NCBI RefSeq assembly: GCF_037126245.1 | Contig: NZ_CP136925.1 | Coordinates: 1,814,001-1,878,000, forward strand | Reading direction: 5' to 3' | DNA: 64,000 nt | Origin: Mangrovimonas cancribranchiae | GTDB lineage: Bacteria; Bacteroidota; Bacteroidia; Flavobacteriales; Flavobacteriaceae | Part shown: piece by piece, positions 32,676-42,428 of the stretch | Position numbering within the stretch: the stretch's first letter is position 1 | How the letters are laid out: each line of letters starts with the position of its first letter | The notes under the pieces: model-generated | Databases searched by the model: none | What the model saw: only the letters and a program-made list of their open reading frames with translations | Told to the model about the DNA's origin: nothing | Translations under genes and position numbers: made by a program

Positions 32676-35645
32676 TTAAAATTGATGATCCATAGTGTCA
32701 CAATGGAAATGTTGTTGCTCTTCTTTTTTTACGGGTTGTGTTTTTAAGCCCTTGTTCTTGGCTTGCATCATCATATTAATGAGTTCACTTTTTTCTTTCT
32801 TGATGGTTTCGCGTTTCTTTTTGTCGGTTTCAATGTCAAAATACACAGCACCTTCAATCAATGTTTTTTCAGCTTTGGCATAAATAGACAATGGATGATG
32901 AGACCACAACACCACATCGGCATCTTTGCCTACTTTTATACTACCAACACGATCGTTGATATGTAAAAGTTTTGCAGGGTTTAAAGTCACAAATTTCCAA
33001 GCGTCTTCTTCACTTACACCACCATATTTAATGGTTTTTGCAGCTTCTTGGTTAAGACGTCTAGACATTTCGGCATCGTCACTATTTATGGCCACCGTGA
33101 TGCCCTGATTATGCATAATAGCCGCATTGTAAGGTATGGCATCGTTAACTTCAAACTTGTATGCCCACCAATCACTAAAGGTAGATCCACCAACGCCGTG
33201 TGCTTTCATCTTGTCTGCTACTTTATAGCCTTCCAAAATATGCGTAAACGTATTAATATTGAAATTGAAGCGTTCGGCAACTTTCATAAGCATATTAATT
33301 TCACTTTGTACATAAGAGTGACACGAAATAAAACGTTCCTTATTTAGTATTTCGGCTAAAACTTCAAGCTCTAAGTCTTTTCTGTAAGGTTTGCCACTTT
33401 TTTTAAGCGCATCGTATTCCTTAGCTCTAGTGAAATAATCCATATAAACTTGCTCAACCCCCATTCTTGTTTGCGGAAAACGATCGCGGCTTCCCCAGTT
33501 GGATTGTTTTACGTTTTCACCCAAAGCAAACTTGATGAATTTAGGTGTGTTTTCATAGATTAAATTATCGGCCGTTTCTCCCCATTTAAGTTTAATAATC
33601 GCCGAGCGTCCACCAATAGGGTTTGCAGAACCGTGTAAGATTTGTATGGAAGTTACGCCACCTGCTAAATTCCTGTAAATGTTGATGTCGCTTGGGTTTA
33701 GCACATCTTCTATAGATACTTCTGCTGAAGAATTTTGACCGCCTTCATTTATTGATGACGCAGCAATGTGCGAGTGTTCATCTATAATTCCAGCAGTTAA
33801 GTGTTTTCCAGTGGCATCGATAACCGTAGCACGACCAGCTGAAAGGTTCTTACCGATTTTAGAAATTTTACCGTCTTTGATTAATACATCGGTTTGCTCT
33901 AAAATACCATCGGCTTCGTTGGTCCAAACGGTTGTATTTTTGAACAAGATAGTTTCCTGTTCTGGTAAGCTTTTAAAGCCATAAGCATTGTTTGGAAATG
34001 TTACGGGAACAATGTTTTTTTCTTCATTGGTTTTGTTGGTTTTGTCTTTTTCTTTCGCATCAACAGATTTATGGGTTGCATAAAACGCTACGGTAGTTCC
34101 GTTGGGCAGCGTCGCTTCACCTTTTAGATTTTTTGAAGCCTCTACATTGGCAACAATTCTTATGAATTCTTGGTTTGTGGTATCTTTTGATGTTATGGAT
34201 AGTGTTACCCAATCGTTATTGTATGAAAGTTTTGAACCACGTTTTAAATCATCTGTTTTAACGTCTGTTTTCAGCTTTTCCAAACTCCCTTTTACGCTCA
34301 TAGAATAATCTTCACCAGCTAATTTAAAGGTATAATCTCCGCGAATATCCAAACGATCTTTATCTGAAAACTCCAAAGCATCTCCTTGAATCCAGTGTTC
34401 GTAAATTGTGGCATCATCTTCAAAAATATCTCCAGAAACAATCATAAAATTGGCCCAAGCGCCTTGATTAAGGTTCCCTAAATATTCGGCTTGCCCCAAA
34501 ATAGTTGCTGGTATGGCTGTAAGCGCTTCCAAAGCTTTTTCTTTTGGCAATCCATAAGCAATGGCTTTTTTAAGATTACCCATAAACTCCTTTGGCGATT
34601 TTAAACCATTGGTGGTAAATGTAAATGGCACACCATTTTCAGCTAAAATTTTGGCATTAGCTGGTTTTTGATTCCACTGGCGCATATCGCTCAATGACAA
34701 TTGTGATGCCATAAATGGATTTTCAACATTATAAGCATCTGGAAATTTTAATGGAAGGATAAACGTCGCGTTGGTGTTCTTTATTAGATTAATTCGCTCA
34801 TACTCATCTCCACCTCCAACTAAAACATATTGAATATCTGACTCGTCTCCTACTTTATCCGCTCGAAGCGCATTTAACCTACTGCCGGCTGCAAAAATTT
34901 GTGGCTGCTTCTTATTTTTATTTAAAGCTTCCAAAGATAAATCTTTAGTTTCTACATGACCTTTAGCATACCAATCGGCATCAATATAAAGTTGTCTTAA
35001 CAACGCCATACTTCCCATAATGGAAGACGGATACGACTGTCTTGACGTCACACTTTTACTAAAAGAAAGATATTGAGCAGATTCATCATTCAAAATTCTA
35101 TTGGCATTATCGCCTTTGTTATTCAAAGCAACCAAAATTCCTGTACCACGAACAATACCGTCTTGAATATGGGTATTTACTGTTCCAAAACCTGCTTTAA
35201 GAAATTCTATTGCTTTTTTCTCATCGTAATTAAAACGGTCTATGGCTTTGTTTTCTGGCATTACGTGGTCGTTCCAGTAATATCCTGTTCTATTCGAATT
35301 ATACTGTGAACTTCTACCATTACCGTCTGCTCTAGTTGGTTTTTTTACACCAAAATCGGCATACAAATCGATAAAAGAAGGATAAATGGTTTTTCCTTTT
35401 AAGTCTATAATGGTACTATTTTTTGGAATAGTTACTGATTTGCCACTGGCTACAACTTTACCATCCTTGATGAGGAGGGTTCCATTGTCAACAACCTTAT
35501 TGTGCGAGACATAAATTGTAGCGTTAGTTAACGCTTTATAATTTGTGTTTTTGGTTTTTACCCCATCGTTTTTTGGAAAGTAATCTTGTGCATAAAACGT
35601 AAAACTACACAACAATGCAAATAGCAAAGTAATGGGTTTGTTCAT
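32676..35645 (-). CDS. Exported double-domain amidohydrolase
   Basis: This 989-residue protein has a signal peptide (about 1-19). It carries two amidohydrolase units in tandem. The first (about 25-450) lacks the H-x-H motif (PSFIDLYADFG). The second (about 565-980) keeps the metal ligands: EHSHI, FISCHSY, TFTHILEG and INSDDAEM. It likely hydrolyses a peptide-like or cyclic amide substrate in the periplasm; related proteins are annotated as imidazolonepropionase-like or prolidase-like, and I cannot name the substrate. A possible promoter element, TATCTTTA, lies about 35 nt upstream. It is co-transcribed with the smaller paralogue. Confidence 0.88.
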   Translation of the reverse strand: MNKPITLLFALLCSFTFYAQDYFPKNDGVKTKNTNYKALTNATIYVSHNKVVDNGTLLIKDGKVVASGKSVTIPKNSTIIDLKGKTIYPSFIDLYADFGVKKPTRADGNGRSSQYNSNRTGYYWNDHVMPENKAIDRFNYDEKKAIEFLKAGFGTVNTHIQDGIVRGTGILVALNNKGDNANRILNDESAQYLSFSKSVTSRQSYPSSIMGSMALLRQLYIDADWYAKGHVETKDLSLEALNKNKKQPQIFAAGSRLNALRADKVGDESDIQYVLVGGGDEYERINLIKNTNATFILPLKFPDAYNVENPFMASQLSLSDMRQWNQKPANAKILAENGVPFTFTTNGLKSPKEFMGNLKKAIAYGLPKEKALEALTAIPATILGQAEYLGNLNQGAWANFMIVSGDIFEDDATIYEHWIQGDALEFSDKDRLDIRGDYTFKLAGEDYSMSVKGSLEKLKTDVKTDDLKRGSKLSYNNDWVTLSITSKDTTNQEFIRIVANVEASKNLKGEATLPNGTTVAFYATHKSVDAKEKDKTNKTNEEKNIVPVTFPNNAYGFKSLPEQETILFKNTTVWTNEADGILEQTDVLIKDGKISKIGKNLSAGRATVIDATGKHLTAGIIDEHSHIAASSINEGGQNSSAEVSIEDVLNPSDINIYRNLAGGVTSIQILHGSANPIGGRSAIIKLKWGETADNLIYENTPKFIKFALGENVKQSNWGSRDRFPQTRMGVEQVYMDYFTRAKEYDALKKSGKPYRKDLELEVLAEILNKERFISCHSYVQSEINMLMKVAERFNFNINTFTHILEGYKVADKMKAHGVGGSTFSDWWAYKFEVNDAIPYNAAIMHNQGITVAINSDDAEMSRRLNQEAAKTIKYGGVSEEDAWKFVTLNPAKLLHINDRVGSIKVGKDADVVLWSHHPLSIYAKAEKTLIEGAVYFDIETDKKKRETIKKEKSELINMMMQAKNKGLKTQPVKKEEQQHFHCDTMDHQF

Positions 35646-35708
35646 TTTGAGTTAGTTAAAAGTGTTAGAACCCTAAAGATATACATTTAAGGTAGTTTTA
35701 AATACAAT

Positions 35709-36785
35709 TTAATTTGCTTTAACATTTTGGTTTTCGAAATAATTGACCAATAAAGCCACCACATAGCTGTAACTTTTCATACCATCGGTTTGATTGTTAA
35801 CCTTTAAAAAGCCATCATAAGTGGTTTTAAAAATAGATTCAAAAGGATTTTCATAACCGTCCCAAAATTCTTGAAGCTCTTGATAATTCTTTAATATTCC
35901 AACGTTTACTTGAGTTTTTAAAACTTCATACGTATCAGGATCTCTACGATAAACTTCAACCAAACAATGTTTCAAGGCGAAAATAGTTCCAGAATACTTA
36001 AAGTATTTATCAGGATGCTTTGTGGCTGCTAGGACACCTATAAAATTAGCTTCATTTTCAGCAGCAAACCCTAATTGATGCGCCACTTCGTGTGAGGAAA
36101 TCATTGGAATTTTAAAACTGGGCACTAAATAATCAACATGGGCTTCGCCAGTTAACGGATTCAAATAACCACTAAACCCCATATACGTTAATGGCAAACT
36201 AAACAACGCATTTTTTATACTCTTTGGGTAATAATCTAAGCTTGGAAACTCGGTTTTTAATTGGTGAAACCCTTCTGGAACCTTTTTAAAAACCTCCTTA
36301 TTTGCATAAGGAGATACTACTTTTTGAGTACTATCCTGCGTAATACTTAAATGAATAGTATTAGCTTCTACTATAAATTTCTCAGTCGTTGAAATTAACT
36401 CTTCAGTAGTGTAATCGGCATTAATATTTAAGTTTTCATGTAATGGTAATCGGTAATAATTCAATCCCCATAACACATGAAACGCTAAGTATATCATAGA
36501 AATAGCAGAAAACACATCAATTAAAAAGCCTTTAAAATTATATTTTACTCGTCTAATATTTAATATTAACCACCTAAGCATATAAATAATCGCAAAAGCA
36601 TAAAATATGTCCCCAAAAGAAAACGGCAACCAACCAAACACATATCTAAATAATTTTGATATATACGGGTAGACTCCTTCACTATAATAAGATTCCACAA
36701 AATTAGGATAAGTAGACAGCCATTTCATCAATAAAATTTGAGGTAGAATGGATAAGGCTACTAGTAGTTTTTTGTTTTTTGGCAT
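35709..36785 (-). CDS. DUF3810 family membrane protein with HExxH motif
   Basis: This 358-residue protein has three N-terminal membrane segments (within about residues 8-110) followed by a large domain outside the membrane. It contains SSHEVAHQLGFAAENEANF: H-E-x-x-H plus a downstream Glu-Asn, the layout of a zinc metallopeptidase. The family is known as DUF3810 and I know of no characterised member. It is a single gene, divergent from pepD. Its C-terminal region ends with a long helix ending FENQNVKAN. Confidence 0.85.
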   Translation of the reverse strand: MPKNKKLLVALSILPQILLMKWLSTYPNFVESYYSEGVYPYISKLFRYVFGWLPFSFGDIFYAFAIIYMLRWLILNIRRVKYNFKGFLIDVFSAISMIYLAFHVLWGLNYYRLPLHENLNINADYTTEELISTTEKFIVEANTIHLSITQDSTQKVVSPYANKEVFKKVPEGFHQLKTEFPSLDYYPKSIKNALFSLPLTYMGFSGYLNPLTGEAHVDYLVPSFKIPMISSHEVAHQLGFAAENEANFIGVLAATKHPDKYFKYSGTIFALKHCLVEVYRRDPDTYEVLKTQVNVGILKNYQELQEFWDGYENPFESIFKTTYDGFLKVNNQTDGMKSYSYVVALLVNYFENQNVKAN

Positions 36786-36831
36786 AGTTCCAAAATTAAT
36801 GAAATCTTTATAATACTCCTTAAGTTATTTT

Positions 36832-36839
36832 TACCTTTG
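36832..36839 (+). promoter_or_regulatory. Promoter -7 element of pepD
   Basis: TACCTTTG is an exact TAnnTTTG match, ending 20 nt before the pepD ATG. No -33 TTG is evident. Confidence 0.6.
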
Positions 36840-36859
36840 CACAACTAAAATTTTCAATT

Positions 36860-38320
36860 ATGAATTCAGAAATAAGAGCCCTAGAACCCAAAGCACTTTG
36901 GAATAAATTTGCTGACCTTAACGCCATACCTAGACCTTCTAAAAAAGAAGAACAAGTTATCGCCTTTATGAAAAAATTTGGCGAGGAATTAGGTTTAGAA
37001 ACCCTTGTTGATAAAGTTGGTAATGTTATTATAAGAAAACCAGCCACTACAGGTATGGAAGATCGACAAACCGTAGTTATGCAATCGCATTTAGATATGG
37101 TTTGCCAAAAAAACAACGATACCCAATTTGATTTTGATACCCAAGGTATAGAGATGTATGTTGATGGCGATTGGGTAAAAGCAAAAGGCACAACACTTGG
37201 AGCTGATAACGGATTGGGCGTTGCTACTATTATGGCTATTTTAGAAAGTAACAATATTGAACATCCTGCTATTGAAGCTCTTTTTACTATAGATGAAGAA
37301 ACAGGTATGACTGGAGCAATGGGACTTGAAGGCGGTATTTTAGCAGGTGATATTTTATTAAATCTTGATACCGAGGAAGATGATGAAATTGGTGTTGGTT
37401 GTGCTGGCGGCGTAGATGTTACTGCTACTAGAACATATAAAGTTGAAGAAACACCAGAAACCAAAACAGGTTTTGAAGTAACTGTAAAAGGATTACAAGG
37501 CGGACATTCTGGAATGCAAATACACGAAGGCTTAGGAAATGCCAATAAAATAATGAATCGTTTATTATTTGATGGCTTTGAAAACTTTGGCCTACGTATT
37601 TCTGAAATTAATGGCGGTGGATTACGTAATGCTATTCCTCGTGAGAGTAAAGCCATAGTTGCCATTGACACCATTCATGAAAATGCCTTTGTTATGGAAC
37701 TTGCCCAATTAGCTCAAACCATAAAATCTGAATACAAAACTATGGAGCCAGATTTAGATGTTATTGTATCTAAATGCGATACTCCAGAAACTATTATGGA
37801 ACTAGGTGTTCAAGAAGGCTTTACTAGAGCTATTTATGCTGCCATAAATGGTGTTTATAGAATGAGTGCCGATATTCCTAATTTAGTAGAAACTTCCAAT
37901 AACATTGCAAATGTAACTGTTAAAAACGGTGAAATAAAAGTTGGTTGCTTAACACGCTCTTCTGTGGAAAGCTCTAAATGGGACTTGGCAAATACCTTAC
38001 GCGCTACCTTTGAACTTACGGGGTGCGAAGTGGAGTTTTCTGGCGATTACCCAGGTTGGAAACCTAATATGGACTCACCAATATTAAAGGTTTTGGAAAG
38101 CTTATATATTGAAATGAATAATGAAAAACCTCACGTAGCTGCTTGTCATGCAGGTTTAGAGTGTGGTATTTTAGGACAAAATTACCCTGAAATGGATATG
38201 ATAAGTTTTGGACCTAATATAAAAGGAGCACATTCACCGGATGAGCGTGCTCAAATTTCATCAGCACAAAAGTACTGGAAATATGTGTTGGAAATCTTGA
38301 AAAACATTCCAAAGAAATAA
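36860..38320 (+). CDS. pepD: Aminoacyl-histidine dipeptidase (PepD, M20 family)
   Basis: This 486-residue cytoplasmic M20C zinc dipeptidase cleaves Xaa-His dipeptides. Metal and catalytic residues appear in VVMQSHLDMVCQ (His and catalytic Asp), LGADNGLGVA (bridging Asp), DEETGMTGA (catalytic Glu pair), NLDTEEDDE, and the terminal His in IKGAHSPDERAQI. The length is standard for PepD. It has its own promoter and a strong terminator, so it is a single-gene unit. A long antisense frame covers it but is not a gene. Confidence 0.95.
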   Translation: MNSEIRALEPKALWNKFADLNAIPRPSKKEEQVIAFMKKFGEELGLETLVDKVGNVIIRKPATTGMEDRQTVVMQSHLDMVCQKNNDTQFDFDTQGIEMYVDGDWVKAKGTTLGADNGLGVATIMAILESNNIEHPAIEALFTIDEETGMTGAMGLEGGILAGDILLNLDTEEDDEIGVGCAGGVDVTATRTYKVEETPETKTGFEVTVKGLQGGHSGMQIHEGLGNANKIMNRLLFDGFENFGLRISEINGGGLRNAIPRESKAIVAIDTIHENAFVMELAQLAQTIKSEYKTMEPDLDVIVSKCDTPETIMELGVQEGFTRAIYAAINGVYRMSADIPNLVETSNNIANVTVKNGEIKVGCLTRSSVESSKWDLANTLRATFELTGCEVEFSGDYPGWKPNMDSPILKVLESLYIEMNNEKPHVAACHAGLECGILGQNYPEMDMISFGPNIKGAHSPDERAQISSAQKYWKYVLEILKNIPKK

Positions 38321-38337
38321 CTTAAACACTATAACAA

Positions 38338-38369
38338 AAAAAAGCCGCTTTAAATAAAGCGGCTTTTTT
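38338..38369. terminator. Bidirectional terminator between pepD and the cyclophilin-FKBP gene
   Basis: AAAAAAGCCGCTTTA (38338-38352) pairs with TAAAGCGGCTTTTTT (38355-38369). The symmetrical A/T flanks serve both convergent genes, whose stops are 17 nt away on each side. Confidence 0.92.
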
Positions 38370-38385
38370 GTTATAATTGTATGAT

Positions 38386-39585
38386 TTATTTATCTATACC
38401 TACTAAAATAATATCGAAAACTAGGTTTGTATTTGGTGGAATTGGTCCTGTTCCACTTTCTCCATACCCTAAAAACGACGGTATAAATACTTTTGCTTCA
38501 TCTCCTACTTTCATATTTAACATAGCTTCTCTAAAACCTGGTATTAAACCAGCACTTTCGTTATAAACTTTAGAAAAAGGTTTGTAAGCACCTTGTTCGT
38601 CTGCTTTTTCATTATACATATTATTTTCTTGAGCAACCTCTTTAATTGTGGTGTAAAAAAGCTTCCCGTTTGCAAAATATCCAGCGCAATCAATTAATAC
38701 GTTTTGCGTATGGTTAGGTTTTTCGCCATTACCTTGTTTTGTGTAGACCATCACAACTCCTGTATCCAGTTTTTTAACGTCTCCTAGGTCTTTATTAGCT
38801 TCTAAAAAAGTTTCAGCAGCTTTGCTTGCTGCTTCTTTTATTTTTCTTTGTGCTTCTTCTTTTAAGGCACGTTGCTTTTCTTCTAATTTAGGCGCCTCTT
38901 CTGTAAATATTTTTACGGCATCAAAAGCTTTAGCATCATTACCTTTTCTAATAATATTTAATTGCTGAATAACAACACTTTGCTCTGGTTTATCTCTGGC
39001 TGCAGTTTTTACGTTTGAAATGGTGTCCTGCACATCTAATCCTAAAACTAACTCACCAAAAACGGCATGACAACCACCTCCTGGAAATGTTCCACAACGC
39101 TTTAAGCTACCATCTGGTTTAAAAGCATCTAGATTAGGTGTTGGCTTTTCAGTAATAAAAAACTGACTTCCATTAGTGTTTGGACCAGCATTTGCCATAG
39201 ATAGAATACCCGGTTTATCATGTTTTAAATCTGGGTGAAATTCATCTGGAAAACTATATCCTGGACCGCCAGCGCCAGTTGCTGTTGGATCGCCAGCTTG
39301 AATCATGAAATTGTCTATAACACGGTGAAAAATGATACCATTGTAGTAAGGTTTACCTTTAAGCGAGTCGGTTACTTCTGGGTGAGTTCCTTCGGCCAAA
39401 GCCACAAAATTGGCTACTGTTACTGGCGCTTTCTTATAAAAAAGCTTTGCCACCATAGTGCCTTTGTTTGTTACAAATTCAGCGTAAAGTCCATCTTCTA
39501 GATCTGGGTATTGTTGTCCACAAGACGTAAAACTTACTAATAGTGCTAGTACTAAAAGTTTCATAATCTGGTTTAATTTTTTCAT
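38386..39585 (-). CDS. Exported cyclophilin-FKBP fusion peptidyl-prolyl isomerase
   Basis: This 399-residue protein has an N-terminal Sec signal (VSFTSCGQQ, lipobox-like). A cyclophilin domain spans about 30-215 (IIFHRVIDNFMIQAGDPTATG, NTNGSQFFITEKPTP, VFGELVLG). After an Ala/Lys/Glu-rich helical linker comes an FKBP domain (about 290-399; LIPGFREAMLNMKVGDEAKV, GTGPIPPNTNLVFDIILVG). Two different isomerase folds thus act in one envelope protein. It lies 10 nt downstream of the gldI-like gene in a folding-factor operon. Confidence 0.93.
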   Translation of the reverse strand: MKKLNQIMKLLVLALLVSFTSCGQQYPDLEDGLYAEFVTNKGTMVAKLFYKKAPVTVANFVALAEGTHPEVTDSLKGKPYYNGIIFHRVIDNFMIQAGDPTATGAGGPGYSFPDEFHPDLKHDKPGILSMANAGPNTNGSQFFITEKPTPNLDAFKPDGSLKRCGTFPGGGCHAVFGELVLGLDVQDTISNVKTAARDKPEQSVVIQQLNIIRKGNDAKAFDAVKIFTEEAPKLEEKQRALKEEAQRKIKEAASKAAETFLEANKDLGDVKKLDTGVVMVYTKQGNGEKPNHTQNVLIDCAGYFANGKLFYTTIKEVAQENNMYNEKADEQGAYKPFSKVYNESAGLIPGFREAMLNMKVGDEAKVFIPSFLGYGESGTGPIPPNTNLVFDIILVGIDK

Positions 39586-39595
39586 TCTTTTTGGG

Positions 39596-40147
39596 TTAAT
39601 TTATTTGTTTTGAATCGGTTATTGAGTTTACGGTAACTTCGCAAATTAGCGGCACATTCATACCTATTCTATTTTCGTCGCCATAGTAACCAAAAGCCTT
39701 TTGTGAAGGAAACATAAAAGTTACTGTTTCTCCTGCTTTCATAAGTTTTAAACCTTCACGAAGTCCTGAAAACAGTTCTTGCTTATCCATGACGTAGTTT
39801 TGGGTTTTTATGTCTTTTTTAGAATAAATAGTTTGCCCGTTAATTGTTTTTAAGTTGTAATTAAAATTAACGACATCGCCAAAGTCTGGTTTAATTAACG
39901 AATCGTTTTCAATTTTCGTATTATAATAATACCAAAACCCGTTTTGCGATGCCATATATTCAGTTTCTGGATTAGCTTGCATTAATTTCTCAAAACTGGC
40001 TTTTTCCCTAGCATAAAGCTTTTTATTTCTAACCACAGATTGATCTATAAAAGAACCTGTTTTGGAAGATATTGGTCTTCTTGCTTCTGGTGGTTTACAA
40101 GAACACAAAATCGCTAGCGTGCTTATTAATAAAACTATATTACGCAT
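39596..40147 (-). CDS. gldI: GldI, gliding-motility-associated FKBP lipoprotein
   Basis: This lipoprotein of about 183 residues (lipobox LCSC) has an FKBP-type isomerase domain (about 75-180; FSGLREGLKLMKAGETVTF, GMNVPLICEVTVNSI). GldI is one of the lipoproteins required for gliding and type IX secretion in flavobacteria. I chose the ATG at 40147, which overlaps the DHH gene stop by 8 nt (ATGCGTAA) and gives a proper signal peptide. A start at 40195 would add 16 residues and a 56-nt overlap. Confidence 0.88.
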   Translation of the reverse strand: MRNIVLLISTLAILCSCKPPEARRPISSKTGSFIDQSVVRNKKLYAREKASFEKLMQANPETEYMASQNGFWYYYNTKIENDSLIKPDFGDVVNFNYNLKTINGQTIYSKKDIKTQNYVMDKQELFSGLREGLKLMKAGETVTFMFPSQKAFGYYGDENRIGMNVPLICEVTVNSITDSKQIN

Positions 40148-41159
40148 GATTAAGGGCTTTAGAATATTGCGGTAAGATAGTAATAAATTTTTCAACTGTA
40201 TTTTTCAAGTCTAATTCGCTTCGGCCTCCTGCGGCATTTGTATGACCGCCTCCATTAAAATGCGCTCTTGCAAATTCATTAACAGAAAAGTCACCTTTCG
40301 ATCTAAAAGAAATTTTGATAATATTATTTCCCTGATCTTCAATAAAAATAACAGCAAATACAATACCTTCTAGAGATAATGCATAATTTACAAACCCTTC
40401 GGTATCGCCTTTTTTATAATTGTGTTTATTTAACTCTGCTTGCGACAATGTTATATACGCTGTGTGATATTCTTTAAGCACTTTTAAATTGCTTAATGCT
40501 CGACCTAAAAGTTGCATTCTATCGTAGCTATTAGTATCAAATATACTATTATGTATCTCAGAATGGTTTGCGCCTTGATCTATTAGAAAAGCAGCTATTC
40601 TGTGTGTTGTACTTGTAGATGATGGAAATCTAAATGAACCTGTATCGGTTAAAATACCTGTGTATAAACATATGGCAATATTTTTATCTATTAAAGCAGT
40701 GTCTCCCAACCTATCTATAAAATTATATACCATTTCACAAGTAGAGCTAATAGCCACATCGGAATACATATATGTCGCATAATCATCTGGTTGCTGATGA
40801 TGATCTATCATAATTTTTAGACATTCACTTTGCGCAAGTACTTCTACCATATCTCCTGCTCGATTTAACGCATTAAAGTCTAAGGTGAAGATAATATCGG
40901 CCGCATTAATTAATCCATCTGCTTTATCTTTTTCAGATTCATAGATTACAACAGCATTATTTCCCGGCATCCATTTTAAAAAATTTGGATAGTCATTAGG
41001 AGCTACAACAACAGCATCGTGGTTGTATTTGTTTAAATAATGATAAAGTCCCAAAGTGGAACCAAGTGCGTCGCCATCAGGATTTTTATGTGGGACAATA
41101 ACAATTTTTTTAGGAGTACTTAAAAGCGTTTTTATGTTTGAAATATCGCTATTTGTCAT
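40140..41159 (-). CDS. DHH/DHHA1 phosphoesterase (NrnA-like oligoribonuclease)
   Basis: This 339-residue cytoplasmic protein has a DHH domain and a DHHA1 domain. Motifs are PHKNPDGDALGST (motif I), TLDFNALNR, MIDHHQQPDD (the DHH motif), and GGGHTNAAGG in the C-terminal domain. NrnA-type enzymes degrade nanoRNA and 3'-phosphoadenosine 5'-phosphate. It lies upstream of gldI and is divergent from ndk. The length and motif spacing are standard. Confidence 0.92.
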   Translation of the reverse strand: MTNSDISNIKTLLSTPKKIVIVPHKNPDGDALGSTLGLYHYLNKYNHDAVVVAPNDYPNFLKWMPGNNAVVIYESEKDKADGLINAADIIFTLDFNALNRAGDMVEVLAQSECLKIMIDHHQQPDDYATYMYSDVAISSTCEMVYNFIDRLGDTALIDKNIAICLYTGILTDTGSFRFPSSTSTTHRIAAFLIDQGANHSEIHNSIFDTNSYDRMQLLGRALSNLKVLKEYHTAYITLSQAELNKHNYKKGDTEGFVNYALSLEGIVFAVIFIEDQGNNIIKISFRSKGDFSVNEFARAHFNGGGHTNAAGGRSELDLKNTVEKFITILPQYSKALNHA

Positions 41160-41195
41160 AGTGAGCGAATATACATTTTTTAAAATTGATTACAC

Positions 41196-41225
41196 TTGTT
41201 TTTATTAATAAATCCATTACTTTTG
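41196..41225 (+). promoter_or_regulatory. Promoter of ndk with both elements
   Basis: TTG at 41196-41198 and TACTTTTG at 41218-41225 are separated by 19 bp, matching the Bacteroidota consensus TTG-N19-TAnnTTTG. The ndk ATG follows after 21 nt. This is the most canonical promoter in the window. Confidence 0.75.
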
Positions 41226-41246
41226 CACCAAATTTAAACGAATAAA

Positions 41247-41666
41247 ATGGCAACAAACAGAACATTTACAATGCTTAAGCCAGATGCTGTAGAAAAAGGG
41301 CATATTGGTGCAATATTAGAAAAAATTACTGCTTCAGGATTTAGAATTGTGGCAATGAAATTAACACAAATGACTACCGCTGATGCTGAAACATTTTACG
41401 CTATTCATAAAGAGCGTCCGTTCTTTGGTGAATTAGTTGAATATATGACACGCGGTCCTATTGTTGCAGCTATTTTAGAAAAAGATAATGCTGTTGAAGA
41501 CTTTAGAACGTTAATTGGTGCTACAAACCCAGCTGAAGCTGCAGAAGGAACTATAAGAAAAATGTATGCTGCTTCTATAGGTGAAAATGCTGTGCACGGT
41601 AGCGATAGCGATGAAAATGCCGCTATTGAAGGTGCTTTTCACTTTTCTGGAAGAGAGATGTTTTAA
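41247..41666 (+). CDS. ndk: Nucleoside diphosphate kinase
   Basis: This 139-residue cytoplasmic enzyme transfers the gamma-phosphate of ATP to nucleoside diphosphates. The N-terminus is [18 protein letters not shown]. The active-site His is in the conserved [15 protein letters not shown] segment near residue 120. The length is the usual one. It is a single gene with a canonical promoter and its own terminator. Confidence 0.97.
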   Translation: MATNRTFTMLKPDAVEKGHIGAILEKITASGFRIVAMKLTQMTTADAETFYAIHKERPFFGELVEYMTRGPIVAAILEKDNAVEDFRTLIGATNPAEAAEGTIRKMYAASIGENAVHGSDSDENAAIEGAFHFSGREMF

Positions 41667-41690
41667 TTAGAAGTTAAAACAATTGTATAT

Positions 41691-41717
41691 AAAAGGCGCC
41701 TAAAAGGGCGCTTTTTT
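41691..41717. terminator. Terminator after ndk
   Basis: AAAAGGCGCC (41691-41700) pairs with GGGCGCTTTT, with one bulged base, around TAAAA. A run of six T follows on the plus strand. It overlaps the stop of the convergent DUF721 gene by 2 bp. Confidence 0.8.
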
Positions 41718-42012
41718 ATTTTAAAACCACCTTTTTTATAAGGTCTTTTCCTAGATTCTCGTTAAGCATGGTAACTATTTTTTCTTTGCCATAACTTAAT
41801 TCTTCTCGTAAAACACTAGAACTTAAACTTACATACAATACATCTTGCTTTAAAGAAATAGCTGTTGTATAATTACTAATGCCTGGCCCCATCATATCAT
41901 GCCAGACATTCTTAATATTAACTTTGTCTAAGCCACTTTCTAGATTGTTGGTTTCCACAAATTCTTTTAAAACTTCTGATAAACTTAAATGTTCTGTATG
42001 ACGTTTTGACAT
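41716..42012 (-). CDS. DUF721 (DciA-like) protein
   Basis: This 98-residue protein of the DUF721 family is related to DciA, which helps load or run the replicative helicase in bacteria that lack DnaC. The conserved middle reads NIKNVWHDMMGPGISNYTTA, followed by LYVSLSSSVLREELSYGKEKIV. Small DUF721 proteins are regularly found beside recF, as here. It overlaps the preceding lipoprotein gene by one base. Function in this organism is inferred from the family. Confidence 0.85.
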   Translation of the reverse strand: MSKRHTEHLSLSEVLKEFVETNNLESGLDKVNIKNVWHDMMGPGISNYTTAISLKQDVLYVSLSSSVLREELSYGKEKIVTMLNENLGKDLIKKVVLK

Positions 42013-42428
42013 TATTCTATTTTTATGGGGTGATAAGGTTTATACGTGTAAATAATCTGGTTTTTATTAATGACTTGTAACGCTTCTTCATCAAGTAAAA
42101 GTATCGTCTCTTTCCAACTACTATAAGGTGTTTTGTAATAAAGATGTAAACTGTCATTTTCTTTTTTTACAACGAATGTTTCTTCAATAACTACATTCGA
42201 TGTTTCGTAAGTGCCATTAAAATTAGGTTTTAATTTCTTCCTAAATCCTGTGGAATCACTCGTTAACTCTATAAAATCTATGGTATTATTAAAATTATAA
42301 GCTTTTTTAGTGCCATCTGGCATTACAACTTCTTCTATTTCCCAATACCCGTTTAAATCTTGAATATTCTTGTTCTGGGAACAGGACATTACAAATAAAC
42401 ATGATAATAAGGCTGTAATATATTTCAT
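42012..42428 (-). CDS. Small lipocalin-like lipoprotein
   Basis: This 138-residue Sec lipoprotein (lipobox VMSC) resembles the flavobacterial lipocalin-like family. It has the N-terminal signature DLNGYWEIEEVVMPDGT and a row of short beta strands. The ligand is unknown. It lies between recF and the DUF721 gene with 0-1 nt gaps on both sides and so is part of the recF operon, although its envelope location gives no functional link to DNA repair. Confidence 0.75.
   Translation of the reverse strand: MKYITALLSCLFVMSCSQNKNIQDLNGYWEIEEVVMPDGTKKAYNFNNTIDFIELTSDSTGFRKKLKPNFNGTYETSNVVIEETFVVKKENDSLHLYYKTPYSSWKETILLLDEEALQVINKNQIIYTYKPYHPIKIE

Noticed and set aside
36820-37674. A 284-codon open frame antisense to pepD
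   Set aside because: It lies fully over a well-conserved M20 dipeptidase, its product is low-complexity (Ser/Pro/Ile-rich) and it matches no family. It is the shadow of biased codon use in pepD.
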